Assembly: GCA_010645155.1 (NCBI GenBank)
Contig: CM021315.1
Coordinates: forward strand, 9,228,819 to 9,292,818
From: Tigriopus japonicus
Lineage: Eukaryota > Arthropoda > Copepoda > Harpacticoida > Harpacticidae
Direction: 5' to 3'
Length of the DNA stretch: 64,000 bases
Shown here: positions 1 to 11,000 of the stretch, piece by piece
How positions within the stretch are numbered: position 1 is the first letter of the stretch
Layout: each line of letters opens with the position of its first letter
The notes under the pieces: generated by a model
What the model was told of the DNA's origin: nothing
The model's input: only the letters and a program-made list of their open reading frames with translations
Databases searched by the model: none
Made by a program: the position numbers and the translations under genes

Positions 1-3000
1 GAGAAATATTTGCTTTCATTTGAAATCAACTAGTAGCTTCAACAAAAGAGTGTTCAAGAGTGTTGCTATCTTATATGTAATATAGATGGTCTTTGAATCA
101 GGAACATATGGGTAATGGCCCAAATGATATCAATTCGAAGGCCCCGGTCATAATTATGGTAGGAACAAATCCCATTCGAGTGACCGTGTACTATACAACT
201 ATTCCTCACGCCTTCATCAGCGTTCGAGAAAAAAGAAACCCAGTTGTTGGGGGTTGGATACCCATTCGTTCTCTTTCGCCTCGAAAGTATTGACTGACCC
301 AAAATCTTAGGTTACTTATTGCCGTACTTTCTGATTGTCCAACTCAAAACACCTTGAAGCATGGACCACCACATTGAGGGTTAGTCATAAAAGTTGTTAA
401 ATGCATTCACAATTTATGCACTTCCTAAGGATTGTAAACAAATAATCAATGAGAACTTCCGCTTGTTTGTCTTTCTTGCATGTATGGCATATTCGTGACT
501 CCTTTTTGGACTCATTCAATTAAAGTATGCATCTGCATTTCTATCTACTCGATCCTGTCGAATGGTTGATTGGTACTCTGATAGGACATAGATTCCACGC
601 TCTAGATCTTGTCTGATACTTCGAAGTTTCCAGTGGATCGATGTAGAAGCTGTTCCTGATTGCACGTGGAAACGACCTTGGTCTTCTCTAGCGTGGATAA
701 GAACAAGGAACTGTGCCGAAATCTGTCGTGGTCCAACATCCTTCGTATGTCATAAAAAGTGACTACCATACCATTTGCCCAACTGTCCGTCATAGGCTCT
801 AAGCTCTCGTGGCAAGGGGTCCCAAAAACCTTGTGAAAAGGTTCATGTGTCTGCTCCCTTTTTCTTCGACTGAAAATGAATGGCAAAGCAGTTGGAGAAA
901 GTCATTCCAAACCAACTTGCAACGACGACATTATGGACCTTGAGGGCCTCGCGAGTCTCTCTTGAAAGATATTTTGGTATTCCCTGTTTTCCTTCCTCAC
1001 GTCAGGTTTCTTTACTTGAAGTGTCTGAAGCTGTTTTAGTAAACAATCAGCAATTGGGATTCTCGTAGCTTGCAATGTTGTTCCATCCATAGGACGAAGA
1101 AAGTCAAGGGAAGAGAAGAGAGGCCTTGAGCCAGCGAGGAAGTCCAACTCATTGAGAGCCATTCCAATTCTTGTGTAGCGAACGTTCTTCGAGTTTGCTT
1201 CTACATTCAATTCAAATTCTGTTCAAACAAATTAGGCAAAGATTCGCGCCTCATTTCCCTCTGATGAATAGCGTGCTCGTGTATAGACAGAATAGACCTT
1301 TTTGACTTGATAGAATCAAGTGATTAATCTCTCGTGAGGACTTTTTGTTTAAGTGTTCTCTGTGGGAACGTCAGCCTCATTTGTTCCCATTTACCACCTT
1401 TTTGACAGCTAATGATGCATCAGTGGGAGGCTAAAGCACACACATACAACTCAGATCAACCCCAAGCTCTGCTTTCCCTCTATATAACTTGGTGGTAGGC
1501 CTACCTATCTCATTTCCTGAAGTAACTTTTTGGCTCAAAAGTCCCTTAGAAAGTAAAGGGAAAGATTGAGAACCAAGAAACTCTACTTGCTCATTCTTGA
1601 AGGCATCTATGGAAATACATTTTTGGGGGACAATAACGTTACTTTTACTTTCTTTTGCTCATCATTTCAAAGCAGGTTTCGAAACATCATTCCATGTAAG
1701 TATGTTCCATCGTAGTTGAAATTGAGTGGAACAATCTTTGGATGTTCCCAGCACTCTTTTGTTTCTTCTCTGGGTTTCCTCGTTATTGACCCCTTCACTT
1801 TGCGAAATGGGATTTTCTTTTTCCTGTAGATGATGCATCGATATTGCCAAAAAATTGAAGAACACCGTTCTTTTTTGTTGGCCCTCAGAAGGAAAGACCT
1901 CTTTTCCGAGAATGGAAACTCGTCATGTTGCCAGAATGAATCATTTGTGGAAGCGAATCTACTCTATCTAATACCACAAGCCTGGTGTGGTCTTCTACGA
2001 ATACAGTCTAAGCTAGGAGATCAAATTCCTGTCATTTCGGAATTTTCTCCCTCCTTGAAGCTTTCTTTCTCTCTGCGTAGTCGTTGGGTTGAAGGAGCCT
2101 CTCGATTGAAAGAAGAATAAGGAACCACTAACTAATATCTTCTTCTTATTGGAACAAACAGTTTCGTTTGAAAATGGAAATCTCGATTCAAACCTCCGCG
2201 TGTTCTTGCCCCCATAATTGGCAGCTCTAATATACAATTTGTTGGTTGTCTTCAAAGGGGAATGATAAAGAGGATTGGAAGATTAATAGATCGTTCTAGG
2301 ACTCTGCATTTCTGCATGGAACAAGGTCTGTTTGGAGGGAACCAAAGAAGGCTCCCACATATTCATGAACCCTGAATAAACTTGATGAGAAGGGCCATTT
2401 GGAGACGCTTTTGTCCACTTTATCAGCTGTTCCCTTGCCCCTGTATTTTGACACTCGATTGTTGCCAAGCACTTGACAAACTTGAAGCAAGTCGAGTCAG
2501 TGTTTTTCGTTGGGAAGCTGTTGATATCAATGAAGAAGTCTATCGATCGCGTGACAATTCATTTCATTGAATCTCTCTCACCTCAGTTTTCAGTGAAGAT
2601 ATTGAGCATGTTTGGACGAAAGTAAAAATACAATGTCTATCATGGCATGTCTCGATATGGCAGACTGAAATTGCCGGCTCAGCAAGAGACGCACTCACCC
2701 GGATCGACGACCAATTGAGAACATTCCATGGGAGAGCTCGCTTGAGGGCTGTTAGTGGTTTTTGCCTGGTTATTAAGGCCCAAACGAGCATGCACCTTGA
2801 ACTTGTTTAAGGGTGAACTAGTGAAAGACTGAAGAGGGTATCGTTATGTCAAAGTTAGTAAACGACCCGGCCGAGAAAGGTCAAGCAAGTCCCTTGGGAA
2901 GTAATAACGGTGGATCATATGAATAAGTTGGTGCTTCACCATCCTCCATCCACTGCAGTTTATTCAATGTCTCAGATAAGGTCGAATTTGTACGATTGGA

Positions 3001-4910
3001 GTCAATTCAAAGAAATACTATTTTGTGAGAAGTCTTATCCTTTACTTTCACGCTAACCTTTCTTATTTTTCAAAGATAACTTTCGCGATATTAGTGAAAC
3101 AATCAAAAATATTTAAAGGTCCCTAATGACAGTGGTTGCTGGTCCCTTTCAACAATTGATCCACTTTGGATTTCTAAACGCACAATCAGTTTTGTTCAAT
3201 AGTCCTTGAAATGAAGCTAATTATTTTGTTTGAGGTCAAGGACAATCAACATTCCTGGGCCATATGAAGGTGTAGTGAAGACTGAAGGTTCTCTATGAAG
3301 TGCCAAAAGGACAAGCGAAGGTACAAATACTTCAATTTTAAATTTTAGAGATTTTTAAGTAACTCAATTTTCTAACAATGTTCACAAATGAAACGTTCAA
3401 CAACATTCTATTTGAGACTCCTGCTGTTGGGCGGCAACAAAAATCAAAGACTTTTACTGACAATCCAATAAGTCCAATGAGCAATGACTGCGAATTCAAA
3501 AAGTCCCTAAGTTTCCGTCTTGTTTAGCTTCATTTAGGAAATTTAAGGCCTCTCTGTTACTCTCGATCAGGTTGGCTAAGGTCCAAATTCGTGGTAAGAT
3601 GGTTCATGTTGGGTTAGGAACCACGTGTGTGGATTTGGTTTCTTGAGAGAGACATTTCTCATGATTCTCGGGAAAAATCGGAAAGGGTTGAGAGAGTTCA
3701 TTGAAGTCACAAACCCCAGTCTACCTATAGTATGCCATTCTTAAAGGTGTTGGTCTTTGATTGAGCTACGGGTCATTGCAAATAAGGCTGAAAACGTGTG
3801 TCCTTGAGATTGAATATATGTAATTTCTTCATTTAAATAAGCATATATGGTATATCATAGAAGTTTTTTTCTTATCAGATGGCACTTTTCTATTTGGAGT
3901 AAAATAATTAATTACGGAACATATTTATTAGTGTTAAAATGATTTATTCGTGTGTCGTCAACCTGGATTTCTTCTTTGTTCGATGGATGGAAGGAAGGGA
4001 TCATCATATTTTCTTCTTATCGATTTGAAGGAGATTGATTTTTTTGTCAAATAATATAGATGTATTGTGGCGGAGTCAAGGGCGTTTTTCATGTTTATCA
4101 CTACAATTTATGCCTAACAGAGAGATAGTTGTCTTTGGTGGAGTTCAAGTTCATTACGTTCTTCATATCAATTATCAACTCGCGTGGATGATCTCGATCC
4201 TGACCTTCAGAGATCATCATTTCTAGCACCAAATTGCGTTCACAAAACTGGGACAGAGAAAATAGTCAGTTGACGTCGTTCCACTCAAACAAAGGTTGTT
4301 GTAGTTGGAATGCTCTTTGTGTAATGATGGTTGTTATAATAATAGTGGTAGAAGCAGTAGGAATAGTAGGATGGCAAGAGGAGGAGGAGGAAGAAGAAGA
4401 AGTGACGGACGCAAGTGCCTAAGGGTGAAAGTACAAAAAACTCATTCATAGATTAATGGATCCTCCACCGATTGATTCATTGTCATTCTTAAGAGGATAA
4501 TGGTGTCATGGAATGGCACAGGAAAGGATTCGACATTATCTCACCGGTGGCGAACGGATGTACTCCTTTCCATTGCTAAGCTGTGCTTGTTGCCTTGTGA
4601 GGCCAAATCTTGATTTTGAGAGAAAAATCCTTAACAAGGAACCCCAATGACTATGAAGGTGAAAGGAAGAACCGATTTCGAAGTCTCATGCAAAACTTCA
4701 ACGCCAAAGAGAGGAGGAGTTCCTTCAATCAGATGAAAGGAAAGCCTGCCGTGTAGGTAGTATATAGAGTTTATAATGTTTTGAGCTAGAGTTTCTTTGC
4801 TCCTAAATCCGTGGGAAAAGACGAAGAAGGCCCCATTCATGGCTCTGAAGAGTGATAAAATGCCTCGTGACAGACCGTGAATGCCTCCAAGCGAGGAGGC
4901 AGGTAACAGC
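1..4910. other. Non-coding stretch, no gene supported
   Basis: I see no open frame with recognisable protein character and no convincing exon on either strand. The open frames here are short (about 100 residues or fewer), of mixed composition and without good splice borders. The DNA is moderately AT-rich, with some homopolymer runs around 3780-4030. The right end (about 4600-4910) probably contains the 3' untranslated region of the chloride-channel gene, which ends at 4911 on the minus strand. A minus-strand frame of 95 codons at 4631-4918 follows that stop directly and has no family features, so I read it as 3' UTR. Confidence 0.6.
4377..4402. repeat. GAG/GAA microsatellite
   Basis: Short run of GAG units that changes to GAA units. 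It lies in non-coding DNA downstream of the chloride-channel gene. Confidence 0.8.
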
Positions 4911-7900
4911 TTAGACATGGTTCCTAGGATTCATGTAGTTTTCTCCTAAGCTGCTTCCTTGTGATGACCGTTTCCTTCTTGAGCTGTAGTTATTGAGCTT
5001 GGCTGTTTCTGAGGCCGTACTGTTGACCTCGCCATTTTCGGCATCTTGTAGGCTGTCCCCCGACGATGCGTTGTTGCCCTCCCCTGCAGTGGGTGTGCCG
5101 TTGAAGCCTCCATTTCCATTCGAAGTGGTATTGTTGCCGTTTTCATTTTCACCACCGGCGGCAAAGGCTTCACCAAAACCACCCCCAGGACCGCTAGGAG
5201 CCCCAGTCCCAGTAATGCCTCCTCCAATCCCAGGGAAGGTGGGCTTCTGTTTCAATTTTTGGCCATAGTTCTTCCGGAGGGCTAGGACCACCGAGCGACT
5301 CAGCTTTCGATGAGGATGACGCAAGAGTCTCTCGAGCCTTTCTTCGATGGCAAATCCCATGAGATCTTTGCGAGTCAAGATGCCTTCCACTTGATTTGTG
5401 TGTGACACCACTGTCATGTGCCTGAGACCCAACGTCCTAAAGAGAATGTAGGCCCTATGGAGGGAGAAGTGCAGAGGTACCGACACTCCGGAGTCATTAA
5501 TATACGGCGAGAGGTTCACGAAGTAATCACTGTAAGTCTCCTCGTTGATGTATTGTTGGAGCAATTCATCAGTGGCAAGGTGCGGAGACTTCTTGCTCAC
5601 CCGGAAGTGTGGGTGCATGATGTCGGAAACGTGTGGCATTCGTACTGTGGTGTTGAAGTCGGTTTTCCGTATGAATAGCTCTGGGCGTGTCATGAGGTTG
5701 CGGAGCTCGAGTCGGGTAATCTCACCGCAAAATGTGTTCTCGAGCTTCTCGCCCAACGATTTGACCACAGGAAAGCCACAATGGGTGCAACCTAAGAGCA
5801 CCTTGCAAATACTATGAACCGACGCAAACATATTAACCGTCTTGACGGGCTTCGTCATCGAGTCTTGAGCGGTGAAGAGATCCAGGTTAAGAACGCTCCC
5901 GTCATTCTTGATGAGCATGGGCTCGTGTCCAAGGAAAGGGATGCATTTAAACTCGAGCAGAGCGTGGTAGAGCGGATGAGAAAGGAAGTCCCCAGTCCAC
6001 TTAGCTACCATGATGGTTATCATTATGAGCAGAAGTTGGTGGATGTCGTTGGTAATCTCGACCATAATAACCGTCAACGACATAGTCAGTCTTGTCACAC
6101 CGCCAAAAAATGAGACAGAGCCCAGGAGTGCGAAGGCACCGGGATCCATCCAGGCCCAATATTTATGAGTTTGAATGCCGAAGGCATCCACGAACAAACA
6201 TCCGACCATGCGTCCATAGAGCCCTCCAATGAGTAACATGGGAACCACGAGTCCACTGGACATGTGCGTTCCCGCAGACCAACAAGCCATGACAAAATAG
6301 ATCACAAGCATGGAGCTCATTGCTGCGTAGCTGAATTGGTTATGAGTGTGTTTGGAAAACAAATGATACACGGCCTGCTCCCCAGTGCCGAAAAATAGCG
6401 TGGCAGACTCACTGTAGCTGCCTTGACGGTGAAATGTGTTATTGCCCGTGGGTGTGTCGGTGAATTTGCAAGTGTACTCCACCAAATCAATTTCCATGCG
6501 CGAGTCGTTGGCGTGAGTCGGGAAGCACTCATTGGGACCATCAGTGTAGACGGAATGATTGGGCTTGGGATTATAGATGCAATCCACTTTACTGCAACCC
6601 AAGTAACTTGGAAGATACACATGAATGGTGGTCATAATGGCTAGAATAAGAATGGGTTCCAGCACTCGAACGAGGTTAGCTTTCGTGCCGCCTTTCACCT
6701 TCTCCATAAAGGATCTCCTCCAGTTGGCGATGGCAAGATTGGTTTTGGTAAACAGAGAGCCCATTATGCCGCCAGCAATGCCCATCACAATCGAGGGAAG
6801 CACAGCAATCACATTAACGGCCACCAAGTCTCTGGATGTAAATTTGGTGCGGAATAAACCAAAATCATTTCGGTACTTAAAACCATGAAAGGAAGAGTTG
6901 AGGAGATCGGTGGTAAATGTGGCTGTCATGCAACAGAAGAACACTTGCCACGAGAGTTTGTTCTTCCAAAACGAGGATACCTCCTCCATGGCAAAGAGAA
7001 GTCCACCCACGGGAGCACCAAAAGCCGATGCAATTCCAGCGGCTGCACCGGCAGAGATAAAGTTTCTCCGATCTTCGGAGTTGCGAAAGCGAGCAAAGCA
7101 AGGCAGGCTGCATTCGAACGTGGCGGACTTAAACTGACTCATCCCGGCGGCCACGAGGCTCCCCAAATGGATCATGGGTCCTTCATAGCCCACTGGCATG
7201 CCACATCCAACCGCAAAAGCACACGAGAGGAATTTCACTATGAGAGTTTGCACCTTGAAGATGTCCTTGATTCGGGTGCCATTGAGAAACCCAATGATCT
7301 CCGGGATACCCGAGCCTGCTGCTGCTGGCTGGTAGACAACCAGGAGCGTGCTAACTACTAGAAACACGAGCGAATACGAAAATGTCCACAGCCAAGCTGA
7401 ACTGAAATCACCTTTCTGAATGAATTCTCTTGTAGTCTCCCATTTCGCTTCCGAAATGAGATCAATTATCTGATGGAGGAGGAAGCCCAATATACCCACC
7501 GAGAAACCAATCAGACCCATCATAAGCCATCGATCCCAGTCCAATCTGGCGGGTTGTTGCTGCAACCAGTTCCGATAGACCTTGGAATGAGGTGGAAGGT
7601 ACTCAAGGCTTTGGTACGAGTTCAGAACTTGGCGCTCTTTCTCGGAATACTGATGGTTCACTGAAGCCAAGCCAAAGGTCGACTTCAGCATATTCCGAGC
7701 AGACTTCCTCCCCATCCCTCCCCGAGAGAACATGGAACCCTCAGGAGGAGGGGTTCCTCTCACTCCAGACGCCAGATTGAGGGTGGAGTGTTGGCCAAGA
7801 ACGGGGTGTTGATGATTGATCAGGATGCTGTTGTTATTTCTCTCCTGCTGTCGTTCCAAGGATTCTGGCAGCAATGGTAGACAACGTAAAAGATGTTGTT

Positions 7901-7958
7901 GTTGTTCTGACTCATCAGGATTGTTCTTACATTTAGGCTTGTTATCGAAAGGAAACAT
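4911..7958 (-). CDS. CLC-6/7-type chloride channel or Cl-/H+ exchanger
   Basis: Membrane protein of the CLC family, expected to move Cl- (by family, probably exchanging it for H+) across endosomal or lysosomal membranes. It is 1015 residues from the first ATG (7958). In order: a basic and polar N-terminus; first membrane helix near 145 (DWDRWLMMGLIGF); selectivity motif GSGIPE near 214; GYEGPMIH near 256 with the gating Glu; GAAAGIASAFGAPVGG near 305; internal proton-pathway Glu in FAMEEVSSFW; the third filter motif SGLVVP near 567; Tyr in HPLYHALL; two CBS domains near 697-745 and 808-876; and a Gly/Asn-rich tail of about 130 residues. The luminal loop near 450-510 has N-glycosylation sequons (NHS, NDS, NNT), as in CLC-6. 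GSGIPE and MVAKWTGDF also favour CLC-6 over CLC-7. No intron interrupts the frame. Two filter positions are unusual (see findings). Family is certain; exact subfamily is not. Confidence 0.95.
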   Translation of the reverse strand: MFPFDNKPKCKNNPDESEQQQHLLRCLPLLPESLERQQERNNNSILINHQHPVLGQHSTLNLASGVRGTPPPEGSMFSRGGMGRKSARNMLKSTFGLASVNHQYSEKERQVLNSYQSLEYLPPHSKVYRNWLQQQPARLDWDRWLMMGLIGFSVGILGFLLHQIIDLISEAKWETTREFIQKGDFSSAWLWTFSYSLVFLVVSTLLVVYQPAAAGSGIPEIIGFLNGTRIKDIFKVQTLIVKFLSCAFAVGCGMPVGYEGPMIHLGSLVAAGMSQFKSATFECSLPCFARFRNSEDRRNFISAGAAAGIASAFGAPVGGLLFAMEEVSSFWKNKLSWQVFFCCMTATFTTDLLNSSFHGFKYRNDFGLFRTKFTSRDLVAVNVIAVLPSIVMGIAGGIMGSLFTKTNLAIANWRRSFMEKVKGGTKANLVRVLEPILILAIMTTIHVYLPSYLGCSKVDCIYNPKPNHSVYTDGPNECFPTHANDSRMEIDLVEYTCKFTDTPTGNNTFHRQGSYSESATLFFGTGEQAVYHLFSKHTHNQFSYAAMSSMLVIYFVMACWSAGTHMSSGLVVPMLLIGGLYGRMVGCLFVDAFGIQTHKYWAWMDPGAFALLGSVSFFGGVTRLTMSLTVIMVEITNDIHQLLLIMITIMVAKWTGDFLSHPLYHALLEFKCIPFLGHEPMLIKNDGSVLNLDLFTAQDSMTKPVKTVNMFASVHSICKVLLGCTHCGFPVVKSLGEKLENTFCGEITRLELRNLMTRPELFIRKTDFNTTVRMPHVSDIMHPHFRVSKKSPHLATDELLQQYINEETYSDYFVNLSPYINDSGVSVPLHFSLHRAYILFRTLGLRHMTVVSHTNQVEGILTRKDLMGFAIEERLERLLRHPHRKLSRSVVLALRKNYGQKLKQKPTFPGIGGGITGTGAPSGPGGGFGEAFAAGGENENGNNTTSNGNGGFNGTPTAGEGNNASSGDSLQDAENGEVNSTASETAKLNNYSSRRKRSSQGSSLGENYMNPRNHV

Positions 7959-8018
7959 GCAAATCGGAGAAACGGAAAGGGCTTTTTGGGGAGGCAACTT
8001 GAGCAGAGGCGAGTCACT
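7959..8018 (-). CDS. Probable 5' extension of the CLC coding exon
   Basis: The frame stays open upstream of the first ATG until a TAA at 8055-8057. A good minus-strand acceptor (pyrimidine-rich tract ending TCGCAG) places a possible exon start at 8018. This would add the in-frame residues SDSPLLKLPPQKALSVSPIC in front of the Met at 7958. That Met has a poor start context (TGCATGT), so the true start may lie in an upstream exon. One candidate donor is GATCGAG before GTGAGG near 8285, in matching phase 0. Its encoded peptide is not recognisable, so I do not annotate that exon. Confidence 0.4.
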
Positions 8019-11000
8019 CTGCGATTGAAGTAGGGGAAGACTGATTAGAGCGCTTTAAGGTTTGTTATCGTTAATCAAAGAAACTTTGACTGTATTCACT
8101 TCATCTGTGCTTTTTCTTCACTCCACGAATCGGCGTGTAAACGGAGTAGAAGAGCTTCTTAAGTGCAACAGTTTTCCCTAGAGAAACCTAGACGCAAAGC
8201 TCTAACAATTCTTCTTCTGCTCCAATTGATGATCTCCACGTCATTGTGAACTTGCCATTTGGGTAGTTTGTTGTTCTTCATTTCCCTCACCTCGATCCTG
8301 AGAAAATAGGTGCTGCTTTGAGAAAAAGGATCACAAGCAGACCAAAGGCAAACACAAACGGTTAAGCAAAATCCAGCTGACAAAAGAGAGACGGAACGTG
8401 TTCTTGAAGCCTTTGGGGAAGAGCAAAAGACTGCTTCAGGCCAACGAATAAAGCTAGAACAACTTAATACGAATGTGGGTGGTTTACGTTCCTTTCTCTC
8501 CTGGAATGGCCTTACTAGATGGACCAAGGAGCGTAGAGAGGCACAACTTGAAGCAACTCGAGAGCCTTTGAAACAGTGGTTGGAAAATGACCTCACTGCA
8601 GATTAAGCGGAGGATAGAGATCAAGGTGTTTGAAGCGTATGGAAACCGATGGTACACGTTATTCATGCCGAGAAGTCACTCACTAGAGTCCCTATAATCT
8701 CAGGTATTCTTGATCTCAACCAAGTAACAACGCCAACGAAGTTCGTTGAGCTTGTGTTGAACATGGAGTAGCTGCAGTGGATCCCGAGATTTTAACACGA
8801 AATTGCACTCGTTTCTTTTTCTTTTCAAATCAATTCTTGTAAACCACTCACTCTAACCAACTTTAAATGTTGTCCGAGACCTCGAAAAAGAAAGTTGCTT
8901 CTGACACTAACACAATTCAGACTGGTTTGGAACTCCCTTTTTTCACAAGTCGCGGAATCGAGGGGTTTCCTCGAGTTATGTTGAATTGTTCCCTGCCTCA
9001 GTCCAAAGGTGAACTATTTCTGTTACTCTTCAGACAGTGCGACACCAAGAACAGAAACAGTGGGCGCTCAAGGCAAAGGCCAAGGTTCAACTACTGTCAC
9101 GAGGACAACAACGCTTGATTTCCGAACCATTCTTGCATTCGCGTTGAGCTCAAAGCGTTGGGCCAACCACGACGCCAAAGGCAGCCGACCTTCTCTATCA
9201 AGGCCAGCCAACCATCATCATCCCTCTGAGCCTTCTCGAGTCGGCGGCCTTTTCAGTCTTCAACGTTAGACAGTTCCAAGCCTTGTGATTACGGCCCGCC
9301 GAAGACTGTTTCGTCGCTTCCCCGACTCACATCGCAGAGGAAATTTGTAGCATAACTCGTACCAACGCCACGGCCACAACCACCGCCACCTTCACCGTCT
9401 CCGTCACCAAGTCCTTGCCCGATTGTGTGCGTATGCACCAACATTGGGAGCCAATGCTTTGTAGCCCGGCGGAATTGAGCAAAATGAACTGTTATTCCAG
9501 AAACTGCGGGCTCTGATCAAGTCCATTTGTTGGCATTAAGGGTGGATTAAAGCAACATAAATTGACAAAGCCCGCTCATCTAAAGCCAAGTTGCTTGATT
9601 TGTTGGCTATGTGTTGCTTTTGCGATTGTCACACCAAAAGGCTTAATAACATACGATTCTTATGCCAAGTCATTTTTAGATTACAAAGAAGCTGAAAAGA
9701 AAACATTTGAAATCCATCAATTTCTCTTGAAAGCCGTCTCCAACCACCAAGGAGGAATTGTTTAGCTGATTATGAAGATGATGAAGATAGTAATAATAGT
9801 AAAAATGATGATGATAACAGAGCTACCACAACATGGTTTGTGCAAGCTTTGCCCAATTTCTCGAGGATCCTCTCACTCCCGAAACCAGTGTTTCAACTCG
9901 ACTTTGGCTTCCTCTCAGCCTTCTTTTTCGGTTAAGGATGAGCCGCAAGTGAACGAGTATGGGAAATACGAGCAAAGAAGAAGCCACTTGTGACTTGCAC
10001 TTCGATGAGCGCCCAACGGCCTTTTGCCTTGGCCTTTGCCGTGACTTTGAATTCGCGTCGAAGAGGCTCTTTGCCCTTCGGTTTTCCCTTCCTGTGGATG
10101 TGGCCTTGTTTTGCTACGGGCTGGTGGTGAAGCCACTTGGGGATCCTGGATACAGGCAGTACATATATGTACACACAGAAGGATGTTTCTCCTATTAGAC
10201 TTCGTATGCGCTTGAAATCCCTTGAAACGACGTGGGGCTGCGTGCACCAAATTGCTTCAAGTAGAGTCGTCCACGTTGCTAGTTTGGCGGAGTTGAAAGG
10301 ACGAAGAATGGTCCAAAATGGCAACGTTTCTTTCTGTTACTCTAACGAAGGGCTCGAGGCTTGTTGTAGCAACGTATTGGTTCAGACGTTGACGAACGTT
10401 GGAAGCTTGGACGTGACAAATGTGCGAGATTATCGCACGAATCTCTTAGGAGGTATTATATCAAGATGAGGAGAAGAAAGATATGACGCTTTGCCGTTCA
10501 GTTTTTTTCACTTCTCCGGAATATGTGGCCTTCCATCGTTAGCATGAAGATGAGGTCTCATTTTGAGTCGTGGTTGTTCAGACAACCGTGCTTGCCAACC
10601 TTGACAAAATCGCGATTGGACACCCCGGAGAACTTTCGGGATTTCTTTCCCTCGTCCTCGGTTCAAAGGAAGATTCCATTCATCGCAGAATGAATCGATA
10701 TTTGGGCCCTAGTGGATCCAAGGGAACAATGAAATTTCTCAAAGATTTTTTTGTCCCTGGAGTCTGAAGCTGCCCAAAAAATATTTCAAATTGGACAACT
10801 CTGAAATTACTTTTTATTTACAATCCTTAAAACGTGGTGTAACTATTAATCTTTCAAAATGAGCTTTGCTTGAATTCAGCTGATAAGACAAGGCCAAAAT
10901 GAAAGACTGGGCCAACTCCTGACACCATAGGGGAAAGTCCGGACCTCGGAAAGCCTATAATTTGAATGACTTTTTCTTCTTTTCCAATTGATACGCTCGG

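Noticed and set aside
6885..7361. 158-codon plus-strand frame
   Set aside because: It lies wholly antisense to the CLC coding block and has no family features; it is a shadow of the real frame.
8159..8596. Minus-strand frame as the first CLC exon
   Set aside because: A phase-matched donor exists near 8285, but the peptide (Cys/Ser/Arg-rich) is not recognisable and could equally be 5' UTR.
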